DNA from: an uncultured Verrucomicrobiota bacterium
GTDB taxonomy: Bacteria; Verrucomicrobiota; Verrucomicrobiia; Limisphaerales; UBA9464
Length of the DNA: 41,476 nucleotides
Direction of reading: 5' to 3'
NCBI GenBank assembly: GCA_903835555.1
Contig: CAILNN010000062.1
Coordinates: 1 to 41,476, forward strand
Of this stretch, positions 34,932 through 41,476 are shown in pieces (the stretch's first letter is position 1; each line of letters starts with the position of its first letter). Both the position numbers and the translations under genes were made by a program. A model generated the notes under the pieces. It saw only the letters and a program-made list of their open reading frames with translations, did not search any database and had not been told where the DNA came from.

Positions 34932-35858
34932 CTAGAACGAGGAGCTCAGCCGGACCCCGACGACGGGTGCGACCCCGGCGGTGTGCTTGCCAGCGAGACC
35001 GCGGTCGGCGGTTTGGAACTTGTAGTCCTGACCGATTTGCGCACCTGAGAATAAGGTGGCCGCCAACCAGTTATTGACTTGATAAGTCGCACCCACTTGA
35101 AAAACGCCGGCGCGATATCGAAGGGTCCCGTCGGGGATCGAAGAATTCTGGTCCAACCGAATAAAGCGGGTCTCCCATCCACCGAGGGTAAAAAAGGACC
35201 ACTGGCGGTCTGCTTTGTAGGTCAGGCGAAGAATCGGAGACACGTATTCGGTTCGGTCGCCGGTCAAAGAAAGATTCCATTGGGGAGCGAATTGCCAATG
35301 CACTCCTACAAATGGCGCATAGGTATTGGCGTAACCCAATCGGGTGGCACCGGCGAATCCAAATGCCAGGTTCAGGTTGGTCCGTATCTGGTAAGCTGCA
35401 CCGGCGGCTCCGCCCCACATCGAGGAGCGATCGATTGACGCACCGTCAGCTGCATCCGCCTGCCAGGAGGCGGAACCGAAAAAGTCCCACTTTTCGGAAT
35501 AATGGTAATGGAGGCCAGGGTTGGCACGAACCTCATAGCCGTGCTTGAGCGGGCTGGCGGTATTGGGAATGAAACTGGAAAAATTCTTGAAATCAGCAGC
35601 AAAGTAATCGACCGACACGCCAAAGCTGCCGGAAAGATCCCCGACAATAGGAAATGGAATTTGGGCTCCGATGCCACCGGATTCCCAGGTCACCTTGGTA
35701 TCGGTATGACTCAATTGTGAATCGCCGATATAGCGACTGCGTGCAGTGACGGTGATTGGTGGCGGACCATCCAAGTAATCCCCCTCAGCGCCGAAGAGAG
35801 ACGAACTAAAGGACAGGGTCGAAAAAACCGCCGCAAACCGCCAAAATGTGAATTTCAT
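34932..35858 (-). CDS. Outer-membrane beta-barrel protein (DUF6268-like)
   Basis: 308 aa with signal peptide (MKFTFWRFAAVFSTLSFSSSLFGA). The mature protein alternates polar and aromatic residues in strand-like stretches (YEVRANPGLHYHYSEKWDFFGSASW, LGYANTYAPFVGVHWQFAPQWNLSLTG, RYRAGVFQVGATYQVNNWLAATLFSGAQIG) and ends in Phe (VRLSSSF), the outer-membrane insertion signal. Transport role unknown. ATG at 35858 preferred over 35873. Convergent with the cytochrome gene. Confidence 0.8.
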   Translation of the reverse strand: MKFTFWRFAAVFSTLSFSSSLFGAEGDYLDGPPPITVTARSRYIGDSQLSHTDTKVTWESGGIGAQIPFPIVGDLSGSFGVSVDYFAADFKNFSSFIPNTASPLKHGYEVRANPGLHYHYSEKWDFFGSASWQADAADGASIDRSSMWGGAAGAAYQIRTNLNLAFGFAGATRLGYANTYAPFVGVHWQFAPQWNLSLTGDRTEYVSPILRLTYKADRQWSFFTLGGWETRFIRLDQNSSIPDGTLRYRAGVFQVGATYQVNNWLAATLFSGAQIGQDYKFQTADRGLAGKHTAGVAPVVGVRLSSSF

Positions 35859-36272
35859 AGAAGTACTGGTCACGAGACGAAAGACTCTATCCTATTCTTC
35901 AGCATCCGCATGTCACAAAAAAACCCCGGCCAACCTCACCCAAGGCTGACCGGGGAAACATGAAACAAACCCCTACAATCTAACACACCTGACCCTGCAA
36001 CTCGAAATCGCGAATGAACCCGAGATTTTATTCTGACGAGCACTTTCGCTACAATCATAGGTTAATCATCTTTCGTGCCAATCAATAATACCGTTGATTT
36101 CCAACGCTTTACAACTGTCCCCACCGGAAACGAGAAGCCAAGCCATCGAATTGCGATCATTTCCGCCATCTCAAATGCATTGCAGACACAATATACCTGC
36201 ATGAGCTCCGATCGATTGACAGATGAACGCCGTTCGGCAGGTTGACAGGATGCCATCCGACGTTTTGCGCCA
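35859..36272. other. Divergent intergenic region with an orphan terminator
   Basis: 414 bp between the outer-membrane protein and FG-GAP genes. Besides the terminator at 35917-35955, I see a minus-strand ORF of 46 codons (36202 to 36062, beginning MQVYCVCNAFEMAEMIAIRW) with no known relative, too weak to call. Promoters of the two flanking genes should be here. Confidence 0.6.
35917..35955 (-). terminator. Strong intrinsic terminator with no known upstream gene
   Basis: Minus strand: stem of 13 positions (11 paired) built on CCCCGG...CCGGGG with a 6-nt loop, then seven T. Reading on the minus strand, it terminates a transcript started between about 35960 and 36270, or attenuates the outer-membrane protein gene whose ATG is 59 bp further on. 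Confidence 0.85.
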
Positions 36273-38609
36273 ATGAATCCGCCCTCCAAAAAGACTTGGA
36301 TGGGACTGCAAGTGCTTCGTCTGGCCTTCTGCCTGGTTGTCGGCCAAGAACAGGCAACTACTGTGGGCAAATCTCCGGGGGTACGTCCTGAGCCCATCGT
36401 CCTCGATCCGATTTGTCGTGCGTCGGAAACACTGCCGACAGTCTTGGCAGCGGGAAATCCCGCGCCGTCGACTCGGGCGATGGCCGAGAGGCTGCAGGCC
36501 CTCTATGCCCATCCGCAGCCGTCGTCGATGGAGTTCCTCAATGATCGGGCGGTACTAGATCTGGAAGCTAGGTTAAAGACGGCGACCTCACTGCCGGAGG
36601 TCCTGAAGACGGAGTTTCAATTGTCGTTACAGCAATTGAATTCGGGGCATCCAGATGATGCGTTAAACACGCTTGCGGCCCTTGAATTCACGGCAGCCGG
36701 GGACGGGGGCCAGTTTGATGTGCGCACAGCGCGGGAGATTCGTTCACGGAAGGGCATGGCCTATCTTCGCCTTGGAGAACAGGAGAATTGCCTTTTAACC
36801 CACAATGCGGATTCCTGCCTATTTCCATTGAGCCCGAATGCGCGGCATTTGCTTCCGAGGGGATCGCGTGGAGCGTTGGCTCAATTCACGACGTTGCTGA
36901 AAGAAAGCCCACAAGACCTTGGCACCCGTTGGTTGTTGAATCTGGCTCACATGACGCTGGGGGAATATCCGGCTCAGGTTGATCCTCGATATTTAATACC
37001 GCCGACTGCGTTTGCTTCAGAATATGATCTACCGCGCTTTCGAGAGATTGGAGAGCAGGTTGGAATGGACGTCAACGATCTGGCCGGAGGGGTCATCATT
37101 GATGATTTCGACAATGACGGGCTGTTGGATGTGATCATCTCTTCCTGGGACGCGCGCGGCCAGTTGCGCTATTTCCACAATCAAGGTGACGGTACGTTTG
37201 TCGAACGGACCAGCGAAGCCGGGCTGGTGGGGGAAGTGGGTGCGCTCAATATCCAGCAGACGGATTACAACAACGACGGATGGCTGGATATCTGGTTGCT
37301 GCGAGGTGGATGGAATGGAAAAGGTGGACGTCTGCCCAAGTCGCTGCTGCGGAATAACCGGGATGGAACATTCACGGACGTGACGGTGGAGGCGGGTTTG
37401 TTGAGTTTTCACCCGACCCAAACGTCCAGGTGGTTCGATTTTGATGGGGATGGTTGGTTGGACCTTTTCGTGGGAAATGAATCGACCGATGCAGCGGACC
37501 CCGATCCGTGTGAACTCTATCATAACAACCGCGACGGCACGTTTACCGAGTGCTCGGTGGCATCTGGAATTCGGATTGCGGATTTTGTCAAAGGGGTGGC
37601 CTGCGCAGACTACGATAATGATGGCCGCCCCGATCTATTTCTATCCCTTCGACGTACCGGGCCGATGCTCTTGCTCCACAATGATGGGCCCGATGCGAAT
37701 GGCACCTGGCACTTTTCAGACGCCACCCTGGCGGCTGGCATCACCACGCATGAACCGGGATTCGCGACCTTCTTTTTTGATTATGACAATGATGGCTGGG
37801 AGGACTTGGTCCAGTTTGGGTATCTCTTGCCCCATGGATTGGGGGATGTGGCGGCGGACTATCTGGGAATGGCAAATCCTGGAGTAAAGCCGAAGGTCTA
37901 TCATAACCTGCATAACGGAACTTTTTCCGACGTCACGACACAGGTCCACCTGCACCGGATTTGCCACTCAATGTCGGCCAATTACGGCGACCTGGATAAC
38001 GACGGATGGCTCGATTTTTACTGCGGAACGGGTGATCCGGATTTTCGGACGCTTATCCCAAAGCGGATGTATCGAAATGCCGAAGGAAGGTTTTTTCAAG
38101 ATGTCACGACGGCGACAGGAACGGGTCACATCCAAAAGGGACACGGCATTGCCTTTGCGGACTTGGACGACGATGGAGACCAAGACGTGTACATTTCGCT
38201 AGGAGGAGCTTACTCGGGTGATTTTGCCCGCAACGCGTTATTTGAGAATCCGGGGAATACCAACCACTGGATCAAGCTGAGATTGGTGGGTGTGAAGGCC
38301 AATCGTGCGGCGGTGGGAGCCCGGGTACAGTTCAACGTGATGACGCCCAACGGTCCTCGCGAAATCCACCGGACGGTCAGCAGCGGGGGAAGTTTCGGGT
38401 CCAATCCGTTCCGATTGGAAGTCGGTTTGGGCGATGCGGTTTCGATTCAATCGGTCCAAATTCGATGGCCTGGGTCGGACACACGACAAACGTTGGAGCA
38501 CCTGGAGTTGGACCGCTTCTATGAAGTGAGAGAAGGAGACCCACCCAAGCCGGTTGCGCTGCACCCTGTACGGCTTGGAAGTGGCAAGGCCGGCAAGCGG
38601 GCAGGTTGA
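36273..38609 (+). CDS. FG-GAP/VCBS beta-propeller protein with C-terminal UnbV/ASPIC domain
   Basis: 778 aa. After a hydrophobic N-terminal segment (LQVLRLAFCLVVG) and a helical region to about residue 240, seven calcium-binding FG-GAP repeats follow, each with DxDxDGxxD: DFDNDGLLD, DYNNDGWLD, DFDGDGWLD, DYDNDGRPD, DYDNDGWED, DLDNDGWLD, DLDDDGDQD. The end (HWIKLRLVGVKANRAAVGARVQF, REIHRTVSSGGSFGSNPF, VQIRWPGSDTRQTLEHL) is the UnbV/ASPIC domain of CRTAC1-like proteins. Surface protein binding calcium and possibly carbohydrate. Single gene. The helical region resembles TPR. Confidence 0.93.
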   Translation: MNPPSKKTWMGLQVLRLAFCLVVGQEQATTVGKSPGVRPEPIVLDPICRASETLPTVLAAGNPAPSTRAMAERLQALYAHPQPSSMEFLNDRAVLDLEARLKTATSLPEVLKTEFQLSLQQLNSGHPDDALNTLAALEFTAAGDGGQFDVRTAREIRSRKGMAYLRLGEQENCLLTHNADSCLFPLSPNARHLLPRGSRGALAQFTTLLKESPQDLGTRWLLNLAHMTLGEYPAQVDPRYLIPPTAFASEYDLPRFREIGEQVGMDVNDLAGGVIIDDFDNDGLLDVIISSWDARGQLRYFHNQGDGTFVERTSEAGLVGEVGALNIQQTDYNNDGWLDIWLLRGGWNGKGGRLPKSLLRNNRDGTFTDVTVEAGLLSFHPTQTSRWFDFDGDGWLDLFVGNESTDAADPDPCELYHNNRDGTFTECSVASGIRIADFVKGVACADYDNDGRPDLFLSLRRTGPMLLLHNDGPDANGTWHFSDATLAAGITTHEPGFATFFFDYDNDGWEDLVQFGYLLPHGLGDVAADYLGMANPGVKPKVYHNLHNGTFSDVTTQVHLHRICHSMSANYGDLDNDGWLDFYCGTGDPDFRTLIPKRMYRNAEGRFFQDVTTATGTGHIQKGHGIAFADLDDDGDQDVYISLGGAYSGDFARNALFENPGNTNHWIKLRLVGVKANRAAVGARVQFNVMTPNGPREIHRTVSSGGSFGSNPFRLEVGLGDAVSIQSVQIRWPGSDTRQTLEHLELDRFYEVREGDPPKPVALHPVRLGSGKAGKRAG

Positions 38610-38675
38610 TGAGTCTTAGGAGTCCTGACCTCGTGGAAGTGGGGTGGCCCCCGATACGTTAAAAAACGGACCGCC

Positions 38676-38722
38676 TAGCAGGTCTGGAGACCTGCGGTAC
38701 GGCAGGCTGGAAAGCCTGCGCT
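38676..38722. repeat. Palindromic repeat R3 (two adjacent hairpins)
   Basis: GCAGGTC-TGGA-GACCTGC (38678-38695) and, 6 bp later, GCAGGCT-GGAA-AGCCTGC (38702-38719), each a perfect 7-bp stem with a 4-nt loop. Lies between the convergent FG-GAP and UbiA genes; on the minus strand a six-T run follows about 11 nt after the second stem. I recall this element as widespread in Verrucomicrobia; not checked. Confidence 0.85.
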
Positions 38723-38822
38723 ACGTCGAGTGGAGCCAACTTTTTTCATCCACACCATCACTCGAAGCGCGAGGTCCGGCGCCCCGAGTCCATCACTTAT
38801 AAATTGGCAACTTTTTACCGAA

Positions 38823-39800
38823 TCAATACCATCGCAACTTGAACCAGGGAAAAACGACCTCGACCGCGACAATGGCGAGGAAAAGGAGACTGATCACGGC
38901 ATTGAGCTTAAAAAAGGCGATATTGATGGAGCGGACATCACGTCGGCGGGCGAGGATGTGTTCGGCGACCAGCAATCCGAGAATGACCACCAATCCTAGC
39001 CAGTAGGCGAGGCGAAACAGATTCAAAACGCCAAAGAGGACGAGAACACTCCACATGAGTAAGTGGGCGAGGAAAGCCATGGTGAGGGCATTCTTGGGGC
39101 CCCATCGAACGACCAGCGAGTGGAGTCCGTGAGTCCGATCAAACTCATAGTCCTGAGTCGAATAGATGAGATCGAAGCCAAATAACCAAAGCACAACAGC
39201 GCAGGCCAGAGTCAGCGGTACAAGGAAACCTCCGCGGATGGCCGTCCAGGAAACGCCAACGGAGCCCGGCGCGAGGAAATCCAACTGCCCCCGAACGGCG
39301 AGCCAAGCACCCAGCGGAGCAATGCCCAGGGCGATGCCGAGCCAGACGTGGGTATAATCGGTGAAGCGCTTAGTCAGCGAATAAAAGCAAACCACGATCA
39401 AGGCAATCGGGGAGAGCCAAAAGCAGAGTGGGTTCAGTGCCCAAGTCGCCACAAAAAATCCAATGGCACTTAGCAGACAGAGAGTGATGGCGCTGGGGAG
39501 CCCAATCTGACCGGTCACCAGATGGCGTTGGGAGGTGCGTGGATTCAGCGCATCGAACCGACGGTCGACAATTCGATTAAAGGCCATGGCACAAGTCCGT
39601 GCCGACACCATGGCGACCAATATCCACGAGAAGATGGCGATTCCCGGCCATCCACGATGCTCACGGGCTGCGACCAGCATGGAGGCGAGGGCAAAGGGAA
39701 GGGCAAAAACGGTGTGGCTAATGCGGACGAAAGACGCCCATTTCCTAAGCAGGATGATCACGGTGAGATTGGACGAGATATACGAGGAAACTGCGGTCAT
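38823..39800 (-). CDS. ubiA: UbiA-family prenyltransferase
   Basis: 325 aa with eight or nine membrane segments. Aspartate-rich motif 1 is N75-R-I-V-D79-R-R-F-D83 with RTSQRHLVTGQ following; motif 2 region is YSLTKRFTDYTHVWLG. Attaches a prenyl chain to an aromatic acid (4-hydroxybenzoate, or 1,4-dihydroxy-6-naphthoate in the futalosine menaquinone route where the enzyme is MqnP). The start overlaps the UbiX stop by 4 bp (ATGA), so the two are translationally coupled. Which quinone is made cannot be told without the other pathway genes. Confidence 0.92.
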   Translation of the reverse strand: MTAVSSYISSNLTVIILLRKWASFVRISHTVFALPFALASMLVAAREHRGWPGIAIFSWILVAMVSARTCAMAFNRIVDRRFDALNPRTSQRHLVTGQIGLPSAITLCLLSAIGFFVATWALNPLCFWLSPIALIVVCFYSLTKRFTDYTHVWLGIALGIAPLGAWLAVRGQLDFLAPGSVGVSWTAIRGGFLVPLTLACAVVLWLFGFDLIYSTQDYEFDRTHGLHSLVVRWGPKNALTMAFLAHLLMWSVLVLFGVLNLFRLAYWLGLVVILGLLVAEHILARRRDVRSINIAFFKLNAVISLLFLAIVAVEVVFPWFKLRWY

Positions 39801-40354
39801 TCGGGTTCTTCCTGCCAGCGGGAAACCAGGCGGTGAGAGACTTCCATGTGGTCCAGCACACGCGAGACAACGGTATCGACCACGGCCTCAACGGATTGCG
39901 GACGTGAATAAAAGGATGGATTGGCCGGGAGAAGCGTGGCACCGGCCAGGAGCAAGAGTTCAAAATTGCGCAAATGAATGAGAGAGAGGGGGGTTTCACG
40001 AGGCACCAAGATGAGCTTCCGCCGTTCTTTGAGCATGACATCGGCGCAGCGGAGGAGGGCATCCGAGCTCAAGCCGTGAGCAATCCGCCCCATCGTGCCC
40101 ATACTACAGGGGATTATCACCATGGCATCGGGCGGGTTGGACCCGCTGGCAAAGGGGAGATTCATGGAGCGCGTGGAATGCAATTCGACCCCCGGGCGGA
40201 GTTTCAAACCCTCGGGCAATTCCTCGGCGAGCACCGCCGAGGCATAGGCGCTAAAGATGACATGCACCTCATGTTGGGCGGGGTCGAGGTTGTCCAGCAA
40301 CCTCTGTGCATAGAGCGATCCACTGGCACCGGTGATGGCGATCAAGAAACGCAT
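39797..40354 (-). CDS. ubiX: UbiX-type flavin prenyltransferase
   Basis: 185 aa. FLIAITGASGSLYAQRLLDNL (FMN-binding GASG), MVIIPCSMGTMGRIAHGLSSDALLRCADVMLKERRKLILVPRETPLSLIHLRNFELLLLAGATLLPANPSFY split into the diagnostic CSMGT, RCADVxLKE, and RETP blocks of this family. Makes prenylated FMN, the cofactor of a UbiD-type decarboxylase; no ubiD is in the window. Coupled to ubiA by a 4-bp overlap. In the futalosine pathway the pair would be MqnM/MqnP. Confidence 0.93.
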   Translation of the reverse strand: MRFLIAITGASGSLYAQRLLDNLDPAQHEVHVIFSAYASAVLAEELPEGLKLRPGVELHSTRSMNLPFASGSNPPDAMVIIPCSMGTMGRIAHGLSSDALLRCADVMLKERRKLILVPRETPLSLIHLRNFELLLLAGATLLPANPSFYSRPQSVEAVVDTVVSRVLDHMEVSHRLVSRWQEEPE

Positions 40355-40435
40355 TCGAGGCAGTATCCTTCAAACATGCAGAAAGCGCCAGTTCCCCCGA
40401 TTGCGATCGGTGCTTCGGTTGCCTAGAATCAAGGA

Positions 40436-41074
40436 ATGAAGCGCGTACTCGGACTGACTTTGTTCCTCGGCTTATTCCACGGACTCATCGCAGATGAACC
40501 CAAGGTCCTGTACAGTCAGGATTTCTCGAAGAGTGAAGCTGGATCGGTTCCCGACGAACTGCTGGTATTGGACGGCCAATTTGCGGTGAAGCAAGAAGGA
40601 ACGAACCGGTGGCTGGAGCTACCGGGGGCACCGCTGGAGAGTTACGGCTTCTTGTTTGGGCCGAGCGAATCGTCGGGCGTGCAGGTGGTGGCCCGTATTT
40701 CCACGACCAAGCAGGGTCGGAAGTTTTCCACATTTGCGGTGGGAGTTTCGGGGGCCAGCGGTTATCGGTTGCAGGTGACCCCGGCAAAGAAACAGGTGGA
40801 GTTGTTCAAGGGAGAGACGGCGGTGGCGACCGCACCGTTTGACTGGAAATCGGGGGAATGGACGGAATTGCGCTTGTTGATTCGAAAGGGAACAGGAGCA
40901 ACCGGGACAGTAGAAGGCAAGGTCTGGAGTGCCGGGAGTTCGGAACCCAAGGAACCGACCATCCGCCTGGCGGATGCGGAGATACTTCCGGCTGGCAAAT
41001 GCGGGGCGTGGGGCATGCCTTATGCTGGCACGCCCATACGATTCGATGATCTGAAGGTCACGACCCTGCCTTAG
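40436..41074 (+). CDS. Secreted LamG/concanavalin-like protein
   Basis: 212 aa with a signal peptide (MKRVLGLTLFLGLFHGLIA). The mature part begins LYSQDFSKSEAGSVPDELLVLDGQFAVKQ and ends GKCGAWGMPYAGTPIRFDDLKVTTLP, a jelly-roll pattern like the C-terminal domain of the propeller at 5047 (FVPF...GLYGFAPQDQRVSIDNLTVTPN), and like DUF1080-related lectin or 3-keto-disaccharide hydrolase folds. An AAGGA stretch lies against the ATG. Function unknown; possibly sugar binding. Divergent from ubiX by 81 bp. Confidence 0.75.
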   Translation: MKRVLGLTLFLGLFHGLIADEPKVLYSQDFSKSEAGSVPDELLVLDGQFAVKQEGTNRWLELPGAPLESYGFLFGPSESSGVQVVARISTTKQGRKFSTFAVGVSGASGYRLQVTPAKKQVELFKGETAVATAPFDWKSGEWTELRLLIRKGTGATGTVEGKVWSAGSSEPKEPTIRLADAEILPAGKCGAWGMPYAGTPIRFDDLKVTTLP

Positions 41075-41105
41075 GGTGGGTGGTTTCTGTTTCCTATGGC
41101 GTTCT

Positions 41106-41350
41106 GCTAAATGAGAATGGCCTGTTGGAGTTCTTCAAACGGATTTTAGGAAAGCTGTAAGCTCACCCGTTATCAACGAGCCAAAGCGCTTGCGGACCTC
41201 CAGTACCTCGGTAACGCGCGGCAGCGTCTTGGGCTGCGGTTGTCCTCTACCGCTTTTGGCCTTGGGATTGGAAGATCGCGCCAATGAACTTAGGTTGCCG
41301 TACGACCCACGGCCAATTTCAAAGCGCCAGAGGGCTGGCGCACTCCACGA
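41106..41350. repeat. Dispersed palindromic repeat R1, copy E
   Basis: Full-length copy after the 3' end of the LamG-like gene. The 5' module matches copy D from GCTAAAT onward (GGCCTGTTGGAGTTCTTCAA against GGCCTGTCGGAGTTGTTCAA), the left module is GCGTCTTGGGCTGCGGTTGT (41224-41243), and the hairpin GCGCCAGAGGGCTGGCGC is at 41324-41341. The right core is eroded to CACTCCACGAA. I see no gene between 41075 and the window end. Confidence 0.87.
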
Positions 41351-41381
41351 AGAAAGTAACGCCAAAACAGGTAAAGGCAGA

Positions 41382-41424
41382 GCGGGCTTGGGGGTGACAC
41401 ACGGTTTGCACCGCCCAAGCCCGC
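41382..41424. other. Large hairpin near the window end
   Basis: GCGGGCTTGGG-GGTG (41382-41396) pairs with CACC-G-CCCAAGCCCGC (41409-41424): 15 base pairs with one bulged G and a 12-nt loop. A second small stem AACACC/GGTGTT with T after it follows at about 41426-41448. It could be a terminator, a structured RNA or the end of a mobile element cut by the window edge. Confidence 0.5.
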
Positions 41425-41476
41425 CAACACCACCACACGGAGGTGTTTTACGAGGGAACGAGATAGCACTAGCACA

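Noticed and set aside
36062..36397. Minus-strand ORF of 111 codons overlapping the FG-GAP gene start
   Set aside because: First half is antisense to a clear gene; only the last 46 codons lie outside, and they match no family.

Overview
The window looks like a chromosomal segment from a heterotrophic bacterium of the Verrucomicrobia (Pedosphaera / Limisphaerales type), with Planctomycetes as a more distant alternative. The grounds are family content, not a database match: an X6-type ECF sigma factor paired with a Ser/Thr kinase carrying a TPR array, large secreted PQQ-type beta-propellers, a lone prepilin-like protein with the RRAFTLIE signature and an H-X9-DG-type tail, an FG-GAP/UnbV protein, a planctomycete-type cytochrome c domain, a DUF4380 protein and a Gfo/Idh oxidoreductase of the GINFDHxH type. 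There is no phage, plasmid, rRNA or CRISPR locus. About 34 protein genes and one tRNA-Pro(GGG) are supported.

Layout. 0.1-3.9 kb: ECF sigma factor and membrane Ser/Thr kinase-TPR receptor. 4.2-4.6 kb: hicBA toxin-antitoxin pair, flanked by two copies of a dispersed repeat. 5.0-10.2 kb: two secreted PQQ-like beta-propellers followed 9 bp later by an unusually short PaaK-like adenylating enzyme. 10.4-12.0 kb: a PNPOx-like flavoprotein translationally coupled to a secreted DUF4380 protein. 12.1-14.4 kb: tRNA-Pro and a complete copper amine oxidase. 14.4-18.7 kb (minus strand): YVTN beta-propeller, prepilin-like protein, M13 metallopeptidase. 18.7-23.0 kb: radical SAM protein, PheA (chorismate mutase/prephenate dehydratase), a methyltransferase and a Gfo/Idh oxidoreductase. 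23.4-28.3 kb (minus strand): FHA protein, small cytochrome c with a clear terminator, MFS transporter, PolX. 28.9-31.8 kb: CPA1 Na+/H+ antiporter, SPFH protein and a ribbon-helix-helix protein. 31.8-34.1 kb: OmpR-type two-component system. 34.3-38.6 kb: Gly-Pro-rich cytochrome, outer-membrane barrel, FG-GAP/UnbV protein. 38.8-41.1 kb: UbiA-UbiX pair (possibly menaquinone synthesis) and a small secreted LamG-like protein.

The most unusual signal is outside the genes. Three families of palindromic intergenic repeats occur: R1 (about 180-270 bp, five copies, invariant 18-nt hairpin GCGCCAGAGGGCTGGCGC), R2 (about 105 bp, two copies, three successive hairpins with compensatory base changes between copies) and R3 (two adjacent 7-bp hairpins, one copy). 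The long R1 copies, both R2 copies and R3 lie beside 3' gene ends, mostly between convergent genes; right-half R1 copies lie elsewhere. The best candidate for a little-described regulatory unit is the SPFH + ribbon-helix-helix operon: three half-sites (TATCAC, TATCAC, TATTCAC) spaced exactly 11 bp, with an inverted site between the first two, lie just upstream of the first gene and resemble the WATCACW heptad bound by the RHH omega repressor. Functions are inferred from sequence alone.
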